64,000 bases of DNA from Vicia villosa (taxonomy: Eukaryota > Streptophyta > Magnoliopsida > Fabales > Fabaceae), in assembly GCF_029867415.1 (NCBI RefSeq), contig NW_026705229.1, positions 62,001 to 126,000 of the forward strand, in the 5' to 3' direction. This document shows, in pieces, positions 58,852 to 64,000 of this stretch (position 1 is the first letter of the stretch; every line of letters starts with the position of its first letter). The notes beneath the pieces were generated by a model, which worked only from the letters and a program-made list of their open reading frames with translations, did no database searches and was not told the origin of the DNA. The translations under genes and the position numbers were made by a program.

Positions 58852-59250
58852 TGATCTTCGAGAGCAGATCAGATGGCCAGCAACGGTCAGGCTTGAACTT
58901 CGGACGGTTGGGACAAAAAATGGGGGGTTGTACCTGCAAGGCACTCTGATGCCAAAGTAAGTGTTTGAACAACCAGGTACAACAGTAAAGTGAAAGATTT
59001 TAGGGTTGAATTGTGATTACCTTGCCCTCTGGGGATAGAGGGCTATTTAAAGGACGACTCCGTCAAGTGGGCCCAGATTTCTCGGGGTTGTCGCGTGATA
59101 CGTGGCCCTAAAACACGGACTATTCGCCGTTACCGAGCACGAGGCTTCGTCGTGCCCGGTTCTGTCCCGAATCTGCCCGAAATGAGTTGAATGAGAGGGT
59201 TGGCCCAATAAGGATAGTTGGGCCAGTCCGGAGCACTAAGTGTTCTATCA
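58852..59250 (-). mobile_element. 5' LTR of element E (about 400 bp)
   Basis: On the - strand begins TGATAGAACAC and ends CGAAGATCA (TGAT...ATCA). Contains a TATTTAAAGG box (complement CCTTTAAATA) at about 59,040. No second copy exists in the window to confirm the boundary, so the outer limit is inferred. Confidence 0.55.
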
Positions 59251-59748
59251 AAGAACCAAGCTCTTAATGCTAAATGTTGGATAAAACCCCAATCACAAAA
59301 ACAATGATAAATTATGGAGAGATGGAGAAAATTAGAGAAAATAAGAGATACATTCATCAGAGACGAAAATAATTTGTGTATATTGATTTGCAGTTACTTG
59401 AATTACACTTATTTTCTCAACATATAATACTTTTCATTATTCCTTCCTTTTTGTTTCCAAGCACGAGGTAACAAAACATTTGTTCAACTAGTAAAATTTT
59501 CATATTTCATGTACGTATTAATTTTAATCCTACAATTTTATCAAAAAATCATAATATTTATGTATTTATTTTAATTTAATTTTTTTAAGTTAATGCGTTT
59601 TCACATATTCGGTGCATTATATTTACATGCTATTTATTCTAAATTAACCATTTTTTCTCTTTTGATATGTTTTTGTTAGCTATCATGAAAGGCTGAAAAA
59701 CAACTAATAAAATATATTAAAAGTTTAATAAAATAAAAAAGAGTGAAC

Positions 59749-59764
59749 TTTGATGATCATCAAA
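59749..59764. promoter_or_regulatory. 16-bp palindrome upstream of NCR gene 2
   Basis: TTTGATGATCATCAAA, a perfect palindrome, 235 bp before the ATG. Counterpart of 30,134-30,151. Confidence 0.6.
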
Positions 59765-59941
59765 AATAAAATATTAGACCTTTATCAAATTTAAGTAATC
59801 AATCGAGTAAGGGGAGGATTAAGCATGACACATGTTGTTCCTTAGAAACATAAAATAATTCCAATTTTATTAATGGTCTTTGTTAACTTATAAAGGATAA
59901 CAACTATTTAATTAATTTTAACAAAGCATAAAATTTTTTCT

Positions 59942-59948
59942 TATAAAG
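59942..59948 (+). promoter_or_regulatory. TATA box of NCR gene 2
   Basis: TATAAAG in CTTATAAAGTGATCAAAT, 51 bp before the ATG. Near-identical to the context at 30,307. A short GAA microsatellite lies between it and the ATG (about 59,980-59,998). Confidence 0.65.
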
Positions 59949-59998
59949 TGATCAAATAGGTTTCTACTTATTACATACAAAAGAAGAAGAAGAAGAAG

Positions 59999-60572
59999 AT
60001 GGCTCAAATCCTAAGCTTATTTTATGTTTTCATCATTTTTGTTTCTCTTTTCGTTGTTGTAATCAATGGAAGTAAGTCATTTTCCTACTATTTTCCAATT
60101 CTTAATTTTTCTTCGGCAAAATATCCTTTTTGGTCCTTTATGTTTAACTCGGGGTTCATTTTGATCCCTTAATTTCAAAAAGTGTCATATTAGTCCCTTA
60201 ACTCTTCAAAAGATGTCATTTTAGTCCTTTTTGTCATATTAGCGTCTGATTTAGCGACCAATTTTTGAGTTTTTCCGTCGCTAATGTTACAAAAATGACT
60301 AAAATGACACCTTTTGAAGAGTTAATGGACCAATATGACACTTTTTTGAAATTAAAAGACCGAAATGAACCCCGAGTTTAATATAAGGGAGAAAAAGAGT
60401 ATTTTGTCTTTTTCTTAAACTTAATATGTCATCATTTTAATTAAAATTTATATTATTTTTATTAGACATGACAGAGGAAACAATCTGTAAGAATCATTCT
60501 GAATGTCCCATAAGCATGTGCTACCAATTTGAAATTACAATATGTGTTCGTGGGATATGTTCGTGCGTGTAA
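59999..60572 (+). CDS. NCR secreted peptide, two exons (59,999-60,071 and 60,466-60,572)
   Basis: Exon 1 encodes a hydrophobic signal peptide (MAQILSLFYVFIIF...) and ends at a GTAAGT donor (60,072). The 394-nt intron ends in TTATTAG at 60,465. Exon 2 carries the mature part and stops at TAA 60,570-60,572, for 59 residues in all. Six cysteines have spacing C-5-C-4-C-7-C-4-C-1-C, exactly as in the gene at 30,357. A single intron just after the signal peptide is the usual NCR gene structure. The mature peptide is short and near neutral to slightly acidic. Expected role: symbiosome-targeted peptide in nodule cells. It is a paralogue of the first gene. The intron holds a MITE, which could affect splicing but leaves both splice sites intact. 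Confidence 0.85.
60115..60408. mobile_element. MITE (294 bp) in the intron of NCR gene 2
   Basis: Inverted repeats of about 120 bp beginning GGCAAAATATCC and GACAAAATACTC, containing AACTCGGGGTTCATTT and GTGTCATATTAGTCC on both arms. Flanks TTTTTCTTC (60,106-60,114) and TTTTTCTTA (60,409-60,417) match in eight of nine bases, suggesting a Mutator-type 9-bp duplication. Removing it would leave an intron of about 90 nt. Confidence 0.75.
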
Positions 60573-60839
60573 GTTAATTAAATTAAAAAAAATAATTTAC
60601 TATTTGTATTAGTGTAATTTCCAATTGTACTTTATAATTAATGTCGGTAATTTTATAATTTTCTTACATTTTTATTCATGCTTTTTTACCTTTCAATTTC
60701 ACTGGCTGCATCAAATGTATATTGTTAGTATTATGCAAGTATATTACCTTTGTTCACTCATAGAAATACAAAACAACAATGCCATCTAATAGTTTTGATT
60801 ATATAGTTATAAAATAAATATATAATTTAATTAAAATAT

Positions 60840-60985
60840 ACTGATGGTGTAAAGCAGTTTTACACTGTCAGTTAATTATTACCGACAAATTTTTATGATT
60901 ATTTGACTTTTGTCTCAATCACATTCAAAGTATTACATAAGGGTGGTTGTGATGCACTGAGTGTAAAATAAGATGTCACTATCTA
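60840..60985. mobile_element. Possible small MITE
   Basis: GATGGTGTAAAGCAGTTTTACACTGTCAG at the left (palindromic GTGTAAA/TTTACAC) and GATGCACTGAGTGTAAAA at the right resemble the inverted termini of a common legume MITE. Boundaries uncertain. Confidence 0.35.
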
Positions 60986-61039
60986 AATCCAATAACAAAT
61001 TTTGAAATTTTGATATAAGTGTGTGATACCTTAATTACT

Positions 61040-61776
61040 AATCTCTCTCTCCCAAAATAAATGTCACATTTATAAAAATGATTTGTTCCAAAATAAGTGT
61101 AACTTTCAGTTCCCAATACAATGTTAGTTTTTATCTTCCAAATGTATCCTCTAATTAAGAGCTTCTTTGTTTCAGCTTTAAACAAATTGATTTTTTCTAT
61201 GTATTTTTGAAAATAAAATTTTTAAAACTGTTTTTCAAAATATTACAAGTTTTTTTATATTCATTTTTTCTAAAATAAAACACTAATTTTGACATCGTAG
61301 AACATAAACAAAGATCATTGAAGACCACAACTTAGTCAAAATCGCAATTTTTTAAAAAAATGGTATTTCAAAAATGATTTTTATGAAAATCTATTTGAAA
61401 TAACTTCAAAATTAAGTGATTTTTCGAAATTTTGATATCCAAATTTTCCCCCATAAATAGATGAAATACCTAAAATCACATTTTAAGAATAACTATTCAA
61501 ACAAAATTTTCATTTGAAGCTTTTATAAAAAGTTTATTTGTAAATTTTTTTTCACAAAATTTTGTAACACTATAAAAACCATTTAAAAAAAAGTCAAAAC
61601 GAACGGGCCCTAATACTCTTTGTTTACTATTACATTTCATTAATAATGATAAGAATACACCAATAACAAATAAGGATAATTTGGTAAAATTTTCATTCTC
61701 TCTCTTTCATTTATTACATTTTTTTAATCTGTGTGAAAGTGTCAACTATGATACTTATTTTGGGACGAAGAGAGTA
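61040..61776. mobile_element. Non-autonomous DNA transposon, CCCAAAATAAGTGTCA-type termini
   Basis: CTCTCTCTCCCAAAATAAAT at 61,042 faces the complement of CTCTTCGTCCCAAAATAAGT at about 61,772. TA dinucleotides flank both ends. The termini resemble the widespread plant MITE ends that begin CTCC(G)TCCCAAAATAAGTG. The interior is AT-rich noncoding. Confidence 0.5.
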
Positions 61777-62504
61777 GTAAATATACCACAACAAAATCTT
61801 TTCATTGAAGGAAATAGTATTAGTATCATTAATAAAAAATCAATGATGTGTATTTTACTAAATCACTCATATATTTTTTAAGTTTTTTTTTATTTTAAAA
61901 AGAGTGTCAAAACTCAAAGAAAAAATATTACATAACAATCAACCTAACAAAAAAAGAGAATTTTGATCAGAAACTCGTTCATAAAGCATCAAATTAGAAC
62001 CTAGATCACACTCCATGTTGGCAAATACATCTGCACGTGTGTTCGACTCACGATAAATATGACAAGATCACACTCCAGTTTCAACATATGTCTAATTTTT
62101 TTGTACCAATTACATTCCAATTATATTACCATATCCAAAATCCAAAATATTTTGAACAACCACTTTAAAGCTATATGAAACTCAATAGCTTGAAACCAAA
62201 TCCCTTTTACTAATCTTATTTCTTCTACCTCACTAACACGTCGCAAGTGTACGATAATGCGAAATAGTATAAAAAGAGAGATATCAATCCACATAGACCA
62301 AATATTGATGCTATTTTTTTTGGTATAAATATAGAGCGATCGAAAAGATATTTTTTTTAATGAAAACGGTTTAACTTAAAAGCACTTATGAAAACAACTT
62401 AAATTAAAAGAACTTAAATATTATAAAACAAACAAGACTTAGGGTTCATGATTCTTGCTCAGACATATCCACATGTATTTAATGTCACATGTATTTTATA
62501 TTAC
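61777..62504. other. AT-rich spacer, nothing recognised
   Basis: No open frame, repeat end or RNA gene that I can support. Confidence 0.4.
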
Positions 62505-63545
62505 TTTTGGAGGTGCCCACTCCCTTACACTTCAAAGTGCAACGCCTGGCCATTAGGCTGGAAGTTCCAAGTTGTTATATGTTTGCATTTAATTATTGTT
62601 ATAGTATCCAACTAATTATTTGCATTTAATTAATATTTATATACAACTGATTATATACTAATAATATTAATTTAATTTAGTTTATATTTTCTAATTAATA
62701 TTAGTTTAATTTAATTTAATGTTTATGTTTATTTTAATTTAATTTATTTTTATTTAATATTATTTTACTATTAACGTTATATTTAAGTTAATTAGTTTAA
62801 ACAACAACATTATATTTTTGTTATAATTATTCCTATTTTAGTTTATATTTTACTGTTACTATTTTTTTAATATTAATTAATAACGTTAATAGTAAATTAA
62901 ATTAAATATAAATTGTTTAAATTAAATTAATTAACTTAAATATAACGTAAATAGTAAAATAATATTAAATTAATTAAATAAAATAAATTAAATAAAATTA
63001 AACATAAAGGTTAAATAAAATAAATTAAATTAAATTAAATTAAACATAAACGTTAAATTAAATTAAACTAATATTAATTAGAAAATATAAACTAAATTAA
63101 ATTAATATAAACAAATATTAATTAATAACGTTAACAGTAAAATAAATTAAATTAGATATAAACATTTATATAAAATCTTTAAATTAAATTTATTAAGTTA
63201 AATATAACGTTAAAATTAAAATAACATTAATTAAATTAAATTACATATAAACATTAAATTTAATTAAACTAATATTAATTAGAAAATATAAACTAAAATT
63301 TTAATTATTATAAAAAATGTTAATTAATAATGTTAACAGTAAAATATTAACAAAAATAGTATTAATTATAAAATATAAATATTGAACAAAACAAATGCAG
63401 TATTAGTTAATACCATTCAAATGCAGTATGCTATTAATACCATTCAAAGTAATTATTGAACAATACAAATCACTTGGCTTAGTGGTTAGGCGCTTGGCTT
63501 TCAAATGGAAAGGAGTGGGTTCAACTCCAACTTCCAACAACTTTG
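62505..63545. repeat. Large AT-rich inverted-repeat structure with outward tRNA-like modules at both ends
   Basis: A core of TTAATTAAATTAA-type sequence forms long inverted arms (about 62,668-62,800 against about 62,916-63,110, matching through GTTTATATTTTCTAATTAAT / its complement and the TTACTATTAACGTTATATTT block). A direct second copy of the right arm lies at about 63,110-63,350. At the left edge (62,509-62,570, - strand) and right edge (63,469-63,540, + strand) lie two related tRNA-like modules in opposite orientation. Could be a foldback transposon or two SINE-like units around an AT expansion. Confidence 0.55.
63469..63540 (+). other. tRNA-like module with perfect pol III box A and box B
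   Basis: Box A TGGCTTAGTGG (63,475-63,485) and box B GTTCAACTC (63,519-63,527), 33 nt apart. It lacks a fully paired acceptor stem and is followed by a T run at about 63,565. Probably tRNA-derived, not a working tRNA gene. A diverged inverted partner is at 62,509-62,570. Confidence 0.55.
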
Positions 63546-63747
63546 GTTATTTAAAATGCAACTTTTTTTTTTGCAGGGGGATTTTTCAAATGACCCCTAT
63601 ATGGCAGGGGAAAATAGGTATTAACCCAATAAACAATTTTGGACAACACCTACTTTCATCAGCGTATTTTTCGTGTCTAAGATAAATAATTCGCTCGCTC
63701 TTGCTAGCCCAAATTCTTCATCAGACAACCTTTTTCACACAAGTGTA

Positions 63748-64000
63748 TGTTGCACCCCAAAATTTGTCCTCTTTAGTTGAGCTATAGGTTATGGAAGATA
63801 TTTATTTCGTCGTTCGAAAATGGAAGAAAAATAATAAAGAGTTCTCATGGTTTTAAGGAGATATGCCGTGAAATTTAGTTTATAGGTGAACATACGGAGA
63901 AATTCCTGAGTCTTATCTGGAAGGTGCTATGAGCTTGGATTCCGCATCGTCCGGGACTATTTCGAAGTTCACTAAAACTTTCGTGTTTGGCTCAGAAACC
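63748..64000 (+). mobile_element. Start of another Ogre-type LTR, runs out of the window
   Basis: TGTTGCACCCCAAAATTTGT at 63,748 follows the LTR-start pattern TGTnnnACCCCAAAATTTG seen three other times in this window. The element continues beyond 64,000. Confidence 0.65.

Larger units (their letters stand above)
53015..59250 (-). mobile_element. Tat-type Ty3/gypsy element E, degraded, 3' LTR missing
   Basis: On the - strand: LTR, primer site, gag, protease, RT, RNase H, second (archaeal-type) RNase H, integrase. The second RNase H between gypsy RNase H and integrase marks the Tat lineage. The high GC content of this block (compare its neighbours) and degenerate frames are notable. The 3' end runs straight into the LTR of element C, so the 3' LTR of E was lost or displaced. 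Confidence 0.85.

Noticed and set aside
63469..63540. Functional tRNA gene
   Set aside because: Box A and B are present but the acceptor stem and anticodon arm do not pair properly; called tRNA-like only.

Overview
This window is plant nuclear DNA, most likely from an inverted-repeat-lacking-clade legume of the pea/vetch type (tribe Fabeae). Two lines of evidence agree. It carries two six-cysteine nodule-specific cysteine-rich (NCR) peptide genes, a family known from that clade. The rest is almost wholly nested LTR retrotransposons of the kinds that dominate Fabeae genomes: SIRE/Maximus-type Ty1/copia, Ogre/Tat-type Ty3/gypsy with LTRs of several kb, and many small MITEs. No ordinary housekeeping gene was recognised.

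Layout. 1-12,689: a SIRE/Maximus copia element on the + strand (element A), cut at the window edge. It keeps gag, protease and integrase, has lost RT/RNase H, and keeps a long extra ORF of unknown function after pol. A 3.8-kb solo LTR (7,091-10,915, perfect target duplication) sits in its 3' region, and its 3' LTR is 11,472-12,689. 12,690-15,689: spacer with MITEs. 15,690-23,050: a copia-type insertion that split a MITE. Inside it lies a second SIRE/Maximus element on the - strand (element B: gag, PR, INT, RT, one LTR) and a CACTA terminus. 23,051-30,000: AT-rich spacer with MITEs, degenerate transposon coding traces, a CACTA terminus and a long perfect-stem hairpin.

30,134-30,569: first NCR gene with promoter. 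About 30,960-53,014: 5'-truncated SIRE/Maximus element C, whose extra ORF is split by a 17.6-kb Ogre-like element D (33,503-51,079) with two LTRs, a primer-binding site and a degraded gag but no pol. Element D itself hosts a 5-kb reverse-oriented solo LTR (41,521-46,510) and, in its right LTR, a GC-rich hAT-type MITE (50,422-50,770). 53,015-59,250: a decayed Tat-type gypsy element on the - strand (element E). 59,749-60,572: second NCR gene, with an intron that holds a MITE. 60,573-64,000: AT-rich spacer with MITEs, an inverted-repeat structure ending in two outward-facing tRNA-like modules, and the start of another Ogre-type LTR.

The two NCR genes have the same cysteine spacing, the same TATA-box context and the same 16-18-bp palindrome about 200-235 bp upstream. 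They look like a tandem duplicate pair pushed 29 kb apart by nested retrotransposons. The inferred order of events in the central block is: element E and element C in place, then D into C, then the reverse solo LTR into D and the hAT MITE into D's right LTR.
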